A stretch of 64,000 nt of DNA from Candidatus Eremiobacteraceae bacterium (GCA_036511855.1 DATCBN010000050.1:1-64000), one strand, 5' to 3'. Positions 36,288-45,179 are shown, counted from the first letter of the stretch. The notes: generated by a model from the letters alone, not told the origin. Made by a program: numbers and translations.

Positions 36288-37113
36288 TAGCGGGTGAAAT
36301 TTCAGGTTCCATCTCGGTCGCCGCCGGCGTTGCCGCTTCCGGGGAAGCCGCTGCCGGCGCCGCGGGAGCCGTCTGACTCGCCGGAGCAACCGGCTCGCCG
36401 GGTTCGCCGCCCGATTCTGCCTCGGTGCGGCCTTCGATGACGGCGTCGGCTATTTTCCCAGCCATGAGCTTCACCGCACGGATGGCGTCGTCATTTCCCG
36501 GAATCGGAAAATCGATCTCATCGGGGTCGCAGTTCGTGTCGACCACGGCGATGATCGGGATCTTCAACTTTCGCGCTTCCAAGACGGCGATGCGTTCTTT
36601 GCGCGGGTCGATGATGAAGACCGCGTCGGGCAGCCGCGGCATATCCTTGATGCCGCCAAGAAAGCGTTCGAGCCGCTGCAGCTCGTCGTCGAGCAGGCTG
36701 ACTTCTTTTTTCGGCAGCACTTCGAACGCGCCGGTGTCGCGCATGCGTTCGAGCTCGCGAAGCCTCGTGATGCGTTTCTGCATGGTCTGGAAATTGGTGA
36801 GCGTGCCGCCGAGCCAGCGCTGCGTGACGAAATACATGCCGCAGCGGTCGGCTTCTTCTTTGATGGCGTCTTGCGCTTGCTTTTTCGTGCCGACGAACAG
36901 AAAGATCTTGCCGCGCCGCGACATCTCTTTGACCGCCGAGTAGACTTGACGCAGCTTGACGACGGTTTTCTGCAGGTCGATGATATAGATGCCGTTGCGC
37001 TCTTGGAAGATGAACTTCGCCATCTTCGGGTTCCAACGGCGGGTCTGGTGCCCGAAATGCACACCGGCTTCGAGCAGTTGCTTCATGGAAATGACGGATG
37101 CAGCTGTGGACAA
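36277..37113 (-). CDS. rpsB: Small ribosomal subunit protein uS2
   Basis: Core uS2 is complete: [76 protein letters not shown]. It is followed by about 45 residues rich in Ala, Pro and Glu that end in PEISPATAG. The start is TTG at 37113: it has GAAGG at 7 bases, whereas the first ATG at 37086 has no ribosome site. First gene of the translation/isoprenoid cluster, with its own promoter upstream. Confidence 0.96.
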   Translation of the reverse strand: MSTAASVISMKQLLEAGVHFGHQTRRWNPKMAKFIFQERNGIYIIDLQKTVVKLRQVYSAVKEMSRRGKIFLFVGTKKQAQDAIKEEADRCGMYFVTQRWLGGTLTNFQTMQKRITRLRELERMRDTGAFEVLPKKEVSLLDDELQRLERFLGGIKDMPRLPDAVFIIDPRKERIAVLEARKLKIPIIAVVDTNCDPDEIDFPIPGNDDAIRAVKLMAGKIADAVIEGRTEAESGGEPGEPVAPASQTAPAAPAAASPEAATPAATEMEPEISPATAG

Positions 37114-37212
37114 GGATGAGCCTTCTTTCCAGCCGGCCCAAGCGGGCAGGCCACGTCTTTACGTTAACTAGGGCCGGATTACGGTCCTAAAATCAGGCGA
37201 CCAGCGGCACAT

Positions 37213-37241
37213 TTGTCCCGTCCGATAGCCCACGGTAGTAT
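37213..37241 (+). promoter_or_regulatory. Candidate plus-strand promoter for the ExeA-like gene
   Basis: TTGTCC (37213-37218), a 17-base spacer and TAGTAT (37236-37241). It points to the ExeA-like gene. Its -10 lies on the same bases as the -10 of the opposing rpsB promoter. Confidence 0.5.
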
Positions 37242-37265
37242 AGCATATCGATGCTGACCGCGCAA
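37237..37265 (-). promoter_or_regulatory. Promoter of the rpsB-tsf-pyrH cluster
   Basis: On the minus strand TTGCGC (37260-37265), a 17-base spacer and TATACT (37237-37242) make a good sigma70-type promoter. It leaves a leader of about 115 bases before the rpsB start, room for the autogenous control common in rpsB leaders. Confidence 0.65.
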
Positions 37266-37316
37266 ATCGGCGCGCGGCGGGGGGCGCACCGCCGTTCGCG
37301 CTTGAACCTCCACGCG

Positions 37317-38228
37317 ATGTTCGTCGAGACGTTCGGTCTGCGTCGCGATCCGTTCTTGGATACGGCCGACCCCTCGTTCTATTACGAGACCATCTCCTGC
37401 GCGCACGCCAAGCGGCGGCTGACCGAATGCTTGGCGCAGGGACGTGGCCTGGCCGTGGTGGTCGGCCCGATCGGCGCCGGCAAGACGACCTTGCTCAACG
37501 CAGCACAAGAACCGCTGCTCGAAGACGAACGCTTCCTCGTCGCCGCCGTGCTCGATCCCTCGTTCGGCGATGAGGCCGAATTGTTGGACGGCATTCTCGG
37601 TGCGTTCGGCTTCGACGCGCCGGCCGCATCGGGCGTGCGCGCGCGCAAAGATGCGCTCAAACGCGCGCTCTTCTCGTCGGCGATCGACGAAGGACGCCAA
37701 GCGGTGCTCTTCATCGATGAGGCGCAAACCTTGAGTCCCGCGCTGCTCGAAAGCCTTCGCTCTCTGCTCAACTACCAACTGGACGACCGTAAACTCTTGT
37801 CGATCGTGCTCGCCGGCCAGCCGGAGCTGGCCGACGCGCTTCGAGCGCAGCCCAACTTCAGCGATCGCATCGCTCTTCTTCTGCAATTGCGACCGCTGAC
37901 GGAAAGCGAAGCGGCGGCGATGCTCGACCATCGCCTGCGGCGCGCCGGTTATGCGAGGCCCGATTCTCCCTTCGGTCCCGGCGCCGCCACGTTGCTTTGG
38001 CGCCGCGCGGCCGGTCTGCCCCGCCGGCTCACGGTGCTCGCGCGCGAGAGCATGGAAGAAGCGGCGCAAAACGGTCGGACGTCGGTGGGCGAGGGCGACG
38101 TCGATGCGGCCGCCGCGAACTTCATCGGCGAACCCGCGGCACGCGAAGAACCACCGTCGACGATCTCCGATCGCCAAGGACCGCCTCCGCCGATGCCATG
38201 GTGGATGTTCTGGCGGCGCGCATCGTGA
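37317..38228 (+). CDS. ExeA/GspA-like AAA ATPase
   Basis: 303 residues. The start MFVETFGLRRDPFLDTADPS aligns with the ExeA family and fixes the ATG at 37317, although the frame is open back to 37251. Walker A is GPIGAGKTT (about residues 50-58), Walker B is VLFIDEAQ, with the sensor region LLSIVLAGQPEL. No transmembrane helix is seen; the last 25 residues are Pro/Trp-rich (MPWWMFWRRAS). Related proteins help assemble secretion or pilus machinery. The gene is coupled by GTGA to an unknown gene. Confidence 0.87.
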   Translation: MFVETFGLRRDPFLDTADPSFYYETISCAHAKRRLTECLAQGRGLAVVVGPIGAGKTTLLNAAQEPLLEDERFLVAAVLDPSFGDEAELLDGILGAFGFDAPAASGVRARKDALKRALFSSAIDEGRQAVLFIDEAQTLSPALLESLRSLLNYQLDDRKLLSIVLAGQPELADALRAQPNFSDRIALLLQLRPLTESEAAAMLDHRLRRAGYARPDSPFGPGAATLLWRRAAGLPRRLTVLARESMEEAAQNGRTSVGEGDVDAAAANFIGEPAAREEPPSTISDRQGPPPPMPWWMFWRRAS

Positions 38229-38962
38229 GCGGCTCCGACAAGGGTCCCAGCGCGGACATGCTGCTCGTCGAAGCGCGCAGGCGCAGGCTTCTCGCCGGCC
38301 GCGCGAATTCGGGCGCCGGTGTTCGACCGGCGAACGAAGCGGCCGTCGCCGCTCCGCGCTCCGATCCGTCGAAGGTCATCGTCGGCGAAGAAGACGCGTT
38401 CGTCGAAGACGAACCGGTGTCGCATGCCTTTTCGCGTTCGACCGATGTCGGACACCCGCAGTCGCAACTTGGCGGATTGCATTGCTACCGTCCGCTTGCG
38501 ACGGTCACCCTCGCGCGTTTGGCCTGGTCGGGCGTCATCGATCATGCCGTGCTGCAAGAGGCGATAGCCTGCGCCCCGTTTGCCGCGGAGGGTCGCGCCG
38601 AGCATCTCATCCGGCGTGCCGCTGCGCCGACGTTGCGAAGCGCGCCGCTCCGCGAACCGTCGCTTTTCGTGAGACTCGGAGATGATGACGTCGAAGCGCT
38701 CGAGCTAGCGTTGGAAAGCGCGACCGCCGACATCGGCGGCCGGCTCGCGAGCGCTGCGCTCCTACCCGAAGCGCTTATCGGCGCTCCCCCGGGTGCCTCG
38801 TACGCAGCGTCGCAAGCGCTCGCGAGCTATCGCGGCGCATCGCTCGTGGCGGCTTGGCGTGAGATCATCGGCGCGACCGGGCTCGCAGAAGTCGCGCGCG
38901 ATCGCGACTCGGCAGCCGTCAGACTATTGTCGACGCTGCGCGCGCTATTGGGAGAGGCGTGA
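38225..38962 (+). CDS. Uncharacterised protein coupled to the ExeA-like ATPase
   Basis: 245 residues from a GTG that overlaps the previous stop as GTGA; an ATG at 38198 is also in frame. No signal peptide or membrane helix. The N-terminal 70 residues are polar and probably disordered. The rest alternates Ala/Leu-rich helices (LATVTLARLAWSGVIDHAVL, SATADIGGRLASAALLPEA) and faintly recalls the GspE/PilB N-terminal domain, where a helical pair follows a LLxxGxI-like turn; this comparison is weak. Its tight coupling to the AAA ATPase suggests a partner. Confidence 0.65.
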   Translation: MSGSDKGPSADMLLVEARRRRLLAGRANSGAGVRPANEAAVAAPRSDPSKVIVGEEDAFVEDEPVSHAFSRSTDVGHPQSQLGGLHCYRPLATVTLARLAWSGVIDHAVLQEAIACAPFAAEGRAEHLIRRAAAPTLRSAPLREPSLFVRLGDDDVEALELALESATADIGGRLASAALLPEALIGAPPGASYAASQALASYRGASLVAAWREIIGATGLAEVARDRDSAAVRLLSTLRALLGEA

Positions 38963-38973
38963 TCGAGCGGCGG

Positions 38974-39180
38974 TCAGCCGATTCCGGCCGGTTCGCGCAA
39001 CGAGTCCAGCTTGACTATGTTCGCAGTGCGCTCGCGAAGAACTTCTGACCGGTGAACGGGAATCGAGCGCGGCGCGGTGATGCCGACTTTCACCTGATCG
39101 CCGCCGACCGCGACGATGGTGATCCTGATATCGTCGCCGATGACGATCTCTTGGTTGAGCTTGCGAGTCAATACAAGCAT
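38974..39180 (-). CDS. csrA: Carbon storage regulator CsrA
   Basis: 68 residues beginning [20 protein letters not shown], with [18 protein letters not shown] as the RNA-binding strand/helix junction. Post-transcriptional regulator that binds GGA motifs in leaders. The ATG at 39180 is the family start; the frame is open for 16 codons upstream. Neighbour of a FlgM-like gene, convergent with the ExeA-linked gene. Confidence 0.95.
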   Translation of the reverse strand: MLVLTRKLNQEIVIGDDIRITIVAVGGDQVKVGITAPRSIPVHRSEVLRERTANIVKLDSLREPAGIG

Positions 39181-39255
39181 GTCGTTCACCGAGAAGCGTG
39201 AGCGCCGAATGGGATTCAGGCGTTCCACCGCTGAGCGGCGGCATCCTTTGAAAAG

Positions 39256-39272
39256 TTTCCGATTGCCGGAAA
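39256..39272 (-). terminator. Hairpin between the FlgM-like gene and csrA
   Basis: TTTCCG and CGGAAA arms with a 5-base loop, followed on the minus strand by CTTTTC. A weak terminator or processing site just after the FlgM-like stop. Confidence 0.4.
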
Positions 39273-39275
39273 TTG

Positions 39276-39548
39276 TCAGTCGGCTATGAGATTTGCGGCG
39301 AGCCGGCCCAACAATGCGTCGACGATTTCGGTGCTGGAGATATAATAACTGCCCGAGCGGATCTTGTGCCGGAGGTCGTGGACGACGATATCGCGCTGTT
39401 CGGGCAATAGTTCGAACTGTCGCCGGAAGACGTCTGGAGCCGCGAAGGTCATGCCTTTTGTAGCTATGGACATGCGGCTATCGAGGTGCGCATCGTAGCG
39501 AACGTAGGCATCCAGGACGGCTCGGACCTGGCGCGCGGATATCTTCAT
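39276..39548 (-). CDS. FlgM-like anti-sigma-28 factor
   Basis: 90 residues with N-terminal [20 protein letters not shown] and C-terminal [20 protein letters not shown] leading to [16 protein letters not shown]. The C-terminal pattern (helix, GxYxIxSxxIAxxLL) is that of FlgM, which holds FliA inactive. Together with the adjacent csrA, a motility control pair is likely. No flagellar structural gene is in the window and the protein could regulate a different alternative sigma factor. Confidence 0.6.
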   Translation of the reverse strand: MKISARQVRAVLDAYVRYDAHLDSRMSIATKGMTFAAPDVFRRQFELLPEQRDIVVHDLRHKIRSGSYYISSTEIVDALLGRLAANLIAD

Positions 39549-39583
39549 GTTCGTGATACCATCGGCTGCGCGTGAACGTTAGT

Positions 39584-39633
39584 AAAGGGAGGACCCATCA
39601 CATGCGGCTAAGACCGTCCCGTATTTGATGGGT
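39584..39633 (+). promoter_or_regulatory. 8-codon leader ORF framed by an inverted repeat, upstream of the TlpA-like gene
   Basis: A strong ribosome site (AAAGGGAGG, 39584-39592) is followed by ATG at 39602 and seven codons to TGA (MRLRPSRI). The 8-base arms ACCCATCA (39593-39600) and TGATGGGT (39626-39633) pair perfectly across it; the right arm contains the stop. The next gene begins about 95 bases later. It may be a leader peptide or a CsrA-type GGA hairpin target. Function is inferred. Confidence 0.35.
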
Positions 39634-39727
39634 GGATTCTCGAAGATGAGCGCGCGGCGCGCGTTCTTGTGAATCGGGTCACCAAATCCCCGCCGCTGAA
39701 CCGTTCTTGAGGGACTGATTGGATCGC

Positions 39728-40228
39728 ATGAAACTCAACCGCTTGATCGCCGCGCTCCTGTTCTCGCTGGCCGCGCTCGCCCCGATGGCTGCGGCGGCGG
39801 ACGTACCGCTCGCCGTCGGCAAAGCTGCCCCGGCCATCGATCTCGAAACGCTCGCCGGAAAGAAGTTCTCGCTCGCACAATTCAAGGGCAAACCCGTCTA
39901 CGTCAACTTTTTCGCGAGCTGGTGCCAACCGTGCAAACTTGAATTGCCGTTCATCGTCAAGCAATATCCGGCGCTCAAGGCTAAGGCGGTTTTCTTGGGC
40001 ATCGACGAACTCGAATCGCCGACGCAAGTCGCGCCGTTCGCAAAACAGATGCGCATCACGTATCCGATCCTCATCGACCCCGGTGCCGTCGGCTCGGAAT
40101 ATCAGATAGACACGCTGCCCAAGAGCGTCTTCATCGATCGAGACGGCGTCGTGCAGGCGATTTGGCGTGGCTTCATCACCCCCGCGATGTTCAAGAAGAA
40201 TATGGATCTCATCACGGCACCTAAGTGA
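39728..40228 (+). CDS. TlpA/ResA-like thioredoxin, exported
   Basis: 166 residues from the ATG at 39728 (a TTG at 39719 has a better-placed GAGGG and is an alternative). The first 26 residues, ending APMAAAA, are a signal peptide. Then the AhpC/TSA-like core: VYVNFFASWCQPCKLELPF with the redox WCQPC, and the cis-proline loop at IDTLPKSVFIDRDG. Acts in the periplasm in thiol-disulfide exchange, for example in cytochrome c or envelope protein maturation. GTGA-coupled to the acyl-CoA ligase. Confidence 0.9.
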   Translation: MKLNRLIAALLFSLAALAPMAAAADVPLAVGKAAPAIDLETLAGKKFSLAQFKGKPVYVNFFASWCQPCKLELPFIVKQYPALKAKAVFLGIDELESPTQVAPFAKQMRITYPILIDPGAVGSEYQIDTLPKSVFIDRDGVVQAIWRGFITPAMFKKNMDLITAPK

Positions 40229-41814
40229 AGGTGCCCCTGGTCGTCACCGACTTCATCGACCGGGCGCGGAACCTCTACGGCGATGCGGACGCGGTATCGT
40301 GCGGTGGCGAACGGTTGACCTACGGCCGGCTCGCCGAGCGCATCGACCGCGCATCGGCGGCCTTCACGAAGTTGGGCGTCGTCCGCGGCGACGTCGTCGC
40401 GTTCGTCTCGTTCAATTGTCACCGGCTGCTCGAAGGCTACTTCGCAGTTCCTCAGATGGGCGCCATCCTTCTGCCCATCAATATCCGCCTTACGCCCGGC
40501 GACATCGCCTACATCCTGGCGGATGCCGGCGCGACGACTGCAGTGGTGGACCGCGCGCTCTTGGGATTGATCGCGCCGGTCGCGGAGCGCCTGCCAAAGC
40601 TTCGGACGATCGTCTTGATGGGCGGCGATCCCCGAATTCCGACGGCGCTCGGCGGCGAAGACTACGAATCGATGCTCGCAAGCGCGCCTGCGACGTTTGA
40701 GCGGCCGGAGTTGGACGAGGACGACGTCGCCGAGCTTTTCTACACGAGTGGCACCACCGCGAGGCCGAAGGGCGTGATGCTGACGAACCGGTCGCTGTAT
40801 TTGCACGCAATGGGCGCCGTCGTAGGGCTCGGCTGCGATGACCGCATCGTCCAACTGCACAGCATCCCTCTCTTCCACGTCAACGGCTGGGGCACGCCTC
40901 ATTCCGTGACGATGGTGGGCGGCCGCCACGTCATGTTGCCGCGGTTCGACTCATGCCAAGTCCTCGAGACCATCGAGCGCGAGCGTGTCACCGATATGTT
41001 CGTGGTGCCGACGATGGCGCTCGCGTTGCTCGCGGATCCAAGTTGCGCGACGCGCGATCTCAGTTCACTGCGCCGCGTGATGGTGGGCGGCGCGGCCAGC
41101 CCGTCGAGCCTCGTGCGCGCGCTCGACGAGCGGCTGCCCGGTTGCGAGGTGACCTGCGGCTACGGTCTATCGGAGACCTCACCGGTGCTGACCATCGCCA
41201 CGCTGCGGCGCGGCGTCGACGCGTCCGACGACGGCCGCCGCGACAAACGCATGACTGCAGGGCTGCCGATTCCGGGCGTGCGCGTGGAGATAATGGGCGA
41301 GAGCGCGACGCTCCTGCCGCATAACGGAGCATCCAGGGGCGAAATAGTTGCTCGCGGCAATTCCGTGATGGCCGGCTATTGGGGTCAAGCCGAAGCGACT
41401 CGCGAAGTGATGATCGACGGCTGGTTTCACACCGGCGACATCGGTACGATCGACGCAGAGGGCTATCTGCGTATCGTCGACCGGAAGAAAGACATCATCA
41501 TCACGGGTGGCGAGAATGTGTCGTCGATCGAGATCGAAAAAGCGGTCTTCGAACATCCCGCCGTCGCCGAATGTGCGGTCATCGCGGCTCCCGACGATCA
41601 ATGGGGCGAGGTCCCTATGGCCATCGTCGTGCTCAAGCCGGGCATGGAACTCGACGAAGCGGCGCTGATCGCGCACTGCAGGTCGTTGCTCGCGGGATTC
41701 AAGGTGCCCCATCGCGTCGCCATTGCGGATGGACCCTTGCCAAAGGGCGGCACCGGCAAGCTACTCAAGCGCGAGCTTCGGGAGCAGTATCTCAAGCCGT
41801 CTACCGGCGGCTAG
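40225..41814 (+). CDS. Acyl-CoA ligase (AMP-forming)
   Basis: 529 residues with the ANL-superfamily motifs. LFYTSGTTARPKGVMLTNRS is the P-loop; later come LHSIPLFHVNGW, YGLSETSPVLT and GWFHTGDIGTIDAEGYLRIV, and the C-terminal Lys lies in PKGGTGKLLKRELR. Activates a carboxylic acid, probably a medium or long-chain fatty acid, to its CoA ester. GTG start overlapping the thioredoxin stop. Likely feeds the 3-hydroxyacyl-CoA genes at 49-53 kb. Convergent 4-base overlap with the ABC permease. Confidence 0.92.
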   Translation: MKVPLVVTDFIDRARNLYGDADAVSCGGERLTYGRLAERIDRASAAFTKLGVVRGDVVAFVSFNCHRLLEGYFAVPQMGAILLPINIRLTPGDIAYILADAGATTAVVDRALLGLIAPVAERLPKLRTIVLMGGDPRIPTALGGEDYESMLASAPATFERPELDEDDVAELFYTSGTTARPKGVMLTNRSLYLHAMGAVVGLGCDDRIVQLHSIPLFHVNGWGTPHSVTMVGGRHVMLPRFDSCQVLETIERERVTDMFVVPTMALALLADPSCATRDLSSLRRVMVGGAASPSSLVRALDERLPGCEVTCGYGLSETSPVLTIATLRRGVDASDDGRRDKRMTAGLPIPGVRVEIMGESATLLPHNGASRGEIVARGNSVMAGYWGQAEATREVMIDGWFHTGDIGTIDAEGYLRIVDRKKDIIITGGENVSSIEIEKAVFEHPAVAECAVIAAPDDQWGEVPMAIVVLKPGMELDEAALIAHCRSLLAGFKVPHRVAIADGPLPKGGTGKLLKRELREQYLKPSTGG

Positions 41815-42587
41815 TTTCCTAATCGGCGCCGCAACGCGGCGTGCGGCAGCCAGACGAGCACCGCGATCGCCGCGACGAGCCAGCCTACCTCGGCAAGCGT
41901 CGTCCACGTGGCGCTGCCGGTCACAAGCGCTCTGCAGGCGTTGACGGCGTGGTAGAGCGGCGTACACCACGCGATGTCAAACGCCCAGCGCGGCAATTTG
42001 TCGAGCGGGAAGAACACGCCGCCGAACATCACCATCGGCGTGGCGATCAGCGCGAAATAATAGAAGAGATGTTCCGGCGTCTTGACGATGAACGCCATGT
42101 AGAGCGCCGGTATCGCGAAGAGCACGCCCGTCAAGGCGAGCACCGGCAGACACAAGAGCGCGAGCCACGAATGCACGAGGCCGAGCGACGCGATCACGCC
42201 GAGGAAGATCGCGCCGTACAGCGTGGCGCGAAATGCCTGCCAGATGTATTCGCCGGCCGCGATCTCTTCCGGTGCGACCGGTGCCGTGACCATCGATTCA
42301 TAGACGCCGTTGTTGGTGAGACGTTCGTAGCCGCCCCACGCGGCGTCGAACGTCGCGGAATTGACCGCCGTCAGACCCAGCATGCCGGGCCCGATATACT
42401 GCAGCAGCGAACCGTGGACGCCGTACGTGAAGTACGCGCCGAGTCCGTAGCCAAACGCCAGGAAATAGACCAGCGGTTCAATGATGTTGATGGTGACGCT
42501 GGACCACGCGTACTTCTGCCACGCCAGCAAGTTGCGGCGGCAGACGCGCCAAGAGTTCTTGCGGAAGAACGCTTCGGCCGGATTCAT
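41811..42587 (-). CDS. ABC-2 type exporter permease, NodJ-like
   Basis: 258 residues with six hydrophobic helices. The signature AFFRKNSWRVCRRNLLAW at the N-terminus, FGYGLGAYF, the NGVYESMVTAPVAPEEI cytoplasmic loop and GGVFFPLDKLP match NodJ/DrrB permeases that export oligosaccharides or small hydrophobic molecules. ATGA overlap with its ATPase. Convergent with the acyl-CoA ligase. Confidence 0.9.
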   Translation of the reverse strand: MNPAEAFFRKNSWRVCRRNLLAWQKYAWSSVTINIIEPLVYFLAFGYGLGAYFTYGVHGSLLQYIGPGMLGLTAVNSATFDAAWGGYERLTNNGVYESMVTAPVAPEEIAAGEYIWQAFRATLYGAIFLGVIASLGLVHSWLALLCLPVLALTGVLFAIPALYMAFIVKTPEHLFYYFALIATPMVMFGGVFFPLDKLPRWAFDIAWCTPLYHAVNACRALVTGSATWTTLAEVGWLVAAIAVLVWLPHAALRRRLGN

Positions 42588-43507
42588 TCCGCGAGATCCC
42601 GTCCGGTGATGTTGAGAAAGACGTCTTCGAGCGTCGCCGGCCGCGCGACATGGCGGGCCGGATCGATCCCTCGCGCAGCGAGCGCCCGGAGCAGCGTGCG
42701 GTTGTCGTCGTTGTACAGGTACGCGGTCGAACCGTGCCGTTCGCGGCGCACGATGAGCGCCCCGATATCGCCGTCGCCGGGCACTTCGTCGCCGCCGGCC
42801 AGCTCGAGCACGTCGCGCGCTGCATAGATCGAGATGAGTTCGCGCGGCGATCCTTCCGCGAATATGCGTCCCTCGTCCATGATCGCGAGGCGGTCGCACA
42901 GGCGGGCGGCTTCGTCCATGTCGTGCGTGGTCAGCACGAGCGTGAGTCCTTGCGCGCGCAGCGCCGACAACATCTCCCACACCATCAAACGCGCCTGCGG
43001 GTCCAAGCCGGTGGTCGGTTCGTCGAGGACGAGCATTTCGGGATCGTTCAACAACGCCTTGGCGATCACCAATCTGCGCTGCATCCCACCGGACAGGTCT
43101 TTGATGCGCGCATCTTGTTTGCCCTCGAGACTCAAGCGCCGCAGCAGCGAATCGGATCGTGTGCGCGCTGCAACGCGTGCGATGTCGAAAAACGCCGCGT
43201 AGGTGAGAAGATTTTCCATCACGGTGAGTTCGGGGTCGAGCGCGTTCTGCTGCGCGACAACGCCGATGCGGCGCTTGATCTCGCCCGCGTGCGCGGACGC
43301 GTCGAGTCCGAGTACGTGCAGCCGGCCCGATGTCTTGCCGATCCGGCAATAGACCATCTTCATCGTGGTGGTCTTGCCGGCGCCGTTCACGCCGAGGAAA
43401 CCAAAGCATTCTTGACGCCTGATTGAGAAATCGATGCCGCGCACCGCCTCAATGGACCCGTATCGTTTTGTCAACTCCGATGCGGTGACGGCGAACGCAA
43501 GAGACAT
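42584..43507 (-). CDS. ABC exporter ATPase, NodI-like
   Basis: 307 residues. Walker A GVNGAGKTT (about residues 39-47), Q-loop VVAQQNALDPELTV, signature LSGGMQRRL, Walker B LVLDEPTTGLD and the switch His in THDMDEA. The C-terminal extension after residue 220 ends in the DLFLNITGRD-type segment (here EDVFLNITGRDLAE) common to NodI/DrrA ATPases. Partner of the permease downstream. The cargo is unknown; neighbours include a permuted ATP-grasp-like protein. Confidence 0.93.
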   Translation of the reverse strand: MSLAFAVTASELTKRYGSIEAVRGIDFSIRRQECFGFLGVNGAGKTTTMKMVYCRIGKTSGRLHVLGLDASAHAGEIKRRIGVVAQQNALDPELTVMENLLTYAAFFDIARVAARTRSDSLLRRLSLEGKQDARIKDLSGGMQRRLVIAKALLNDPEMLVLDEPTTGLDPQARLMVWEMLSALRAQGLTLVLTTHDMDEAARLCDRLAIMDEGRIFAEGSPRELISIYAARDVLELAGGDEVPGDGDIGALIVRRERHGSTAYLYNDDNRTLLRALAARGIDPARHVARPATLEDVFLNITGRDLAE

Positions 43508-43726
43508 GGCCGGCCTGCATTCGTCGCGGGCGCATTTCGTGCCTTGAGCGGTCCATGACCGGGAGGAGAGGCCGCGAGCGCCGGACAATGCGGCGAACGT
43601 CGAACGAATGTGACGACAAGAAAGCCGCGATGATCCGCCACCTCTTCCGCTTCAACAAGCAACCGAAACTTCCGCCGCCTTGTCCATGTCGCCCGTTGCA
43701 ATTGCGCGCGGAGGGCGCACACCTCT

Positions 43727-45178
43727 ATGCCATGTAGCGCGAAAGTCCAGACGCCTCTATCGCCCGCCGACCGAGCGCGTTTCGTCGCCAACAATCTCTC
43801 GCCAAACCTCTTCCGAAGCGTCGCAAGTCCGGAAGTTCCGGATCCCGTCAAAACGGCATGGCGCATTTCGCCGGAGCCGTTCCCGCTCAAACCGCAGACC
43901 ATCGCCGCGTTCGAGACGCTTGGCGCCGACCTGCTCAAATTTTACCGCGCCGTCAACAAGCTCTATTTCCAAAGCGTCCGCGGCACCGCTCCCCGCTTCA
44001 TATCCGAGTACCTGGAGATCGGAAAACCCGAACACATCGTCAGGCTGCAGCGGCAGAATCGATTCAAGAACGACACCCCGAGCGTCATACGGCCTGACGT
44101 CATCCTCACCGACGACGGTTTCATCTCGAGCGAACTCGATTCGGTTCCCGGCGGCCTGGGCTTCGTCGGAGCGATGGGCGAGACGTACTGCGAGCTCGGC
44201 TACGATCAGGTCGGAGAATTCGACGGCATCCAGCGCGGCTTTGCCCGCATGGCGATCTCCCTATGCAACGGCAAAGAAAAACCGGTCGTGGCGATCGTCG
44301 TGTCTCGCGAATCGAACGACTATCGCGGTGAGATGGACTGGCTCGCGACGGCGGTCACGGCCACGGGTCAGGCTGAGGTCATCACAGTCGCGCCTGAAGA
44401 TATCGTCTTTACCGAAGAGGCGCTCGTCGTCGATGCGCCCATCGGACGCCGGACCGTCGACGTGCTCTACCGCTTCTTCGAACTTTTTGATTTGCTCAAT
44501 GTCCCCAAGCAAGAATTGATGCTCTACGCGGCACGCCACAAGCGCGTCACGATCACCGCACCGCCGAAGTCGTTCCTCGAAGAAAAACTGATCTTCGCGC
44601 TGTTCCACAATCCCGCGCTCGGCCCGACGTGGCTGCAAGAGCTCGGCGCTGAAACATTCGCTCGCTTGAGCAAGATCTTTCCGCAGACGTGGATCCTGGA
44701 TCCGAGGCCGTTGCCGCCGCAGGCTGCGATCGCCGGTCTCAATGTCGACGGGCGCCCGCTGCAAGCGTGGAACCAGTTGTACGGTTTGTCGAAGTCCGAA
44801 CGCCAATTCGTGGTGAAGCCTTCGGGTTTCTCCGAACTGGCGTGGGGAAGCCGCGGCGTGCACGTCGCGAACAATCTCACCCGCGACGAATGGATGGCGG
44901 TCATCGACGGCGGCCTGTCCATGTTCGAGAAAACACCGCACATCCTGCAGCGGTTCCATAAAGGACGCCGCGTGCAAGTCAGTTACCTCGACACCGATTC
45001 CGGCGAAGTGCGGCCAATGGACGGCCGGGTCCGGCTGTGCCCGTACTATCTCGTCGCCGGCGATGACGCGCACCTGTCGGGCGTGCTCGCAACCATCGCG
45101 CCGGCAGACAAGCGTCTGATCCACGGCATGAGCGATGCGGTGATGACCACCGCACGGGTCGCTGAAGAAGGTTATTGA
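43727..45178 (+). CDS. Circularly permuted ATP-grasp-like protein
   Basis: 483 residues, no signal peptide or membrane helix. The order of segments resembles type 2 (circularly permuted) ATP-grasp proteins related to glutathionylspermidine synthase. First comes DGFISSELDSVPGGLGF, then VDVLYRFFELFDLLNVPKQE, FLEEKLIFALFHNPALGP as the helical module, and FVVKPSGFSELAWGSRGVHV, whose Lys would bind ATP. Family assignment rests on pattern, not on any search. Start: ATG at 43727 with GGAGGG about 11 bases upstream. Divergent from nodI-like, tail-to-tail with an aminotransferase. A peptide-bond or amide-forming ligase is the best guess. Confidence 0.75.
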   Translation: MPCSAKVQTPLSPADRARFVANNLSPNLFRSVASPEVPDPVKTAWRISPEPFPLKPQTIAAFETLGADLLKFYRAVNKLYFQSVRGTAPRFISEYLEIGKPEHIVRLQRQNRFKNDTPSVIRPDVILTDDGFISSELDSVPGGLGFVGAMGETYCELGYDQVGEFDGIQRGFARMAISLCNGKEKPVVAIVVSRESNDYRGEMDWLATAVTATGQAEVITVAPEDIVFTEEALVVDAPIGRRTVDVLYRFFELFDLLNVPKQELMLYAARHKRVTITAPPKSFLEEKLIFALFHNPALGPTWLQELGAETFARLSKIFPQTWILDPRPLPPQAAIAGLNVDGRPLQAWNQLYGLSKSERQFVVKPSGFSELAWGSRGVHVANNLTRDEWMAVIDGGLSMFEKTPHILQRFHKGRRVQVSYLDTDSGEVRPMDGRVRLCPYYLVAGDDAHLSGVLATIAPADKRLIHGMSDAVMTTARVAEEGY

Positions 45179-45179
45179 A

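Noticed and set aside
37114-37316. tRNA or small RNA gene upstream of rpsB
   Set aside because: The inverted repeat in the leader is short and there is no cloverleaf or T-loop sequence; promoter elements explain most of it.
38198-38962. PilB/GspE N-terminal domain protein
   Set aside because: Only a vague similarity of helical pattern; no ATPase domain and no conserved motif. Left as unknown.
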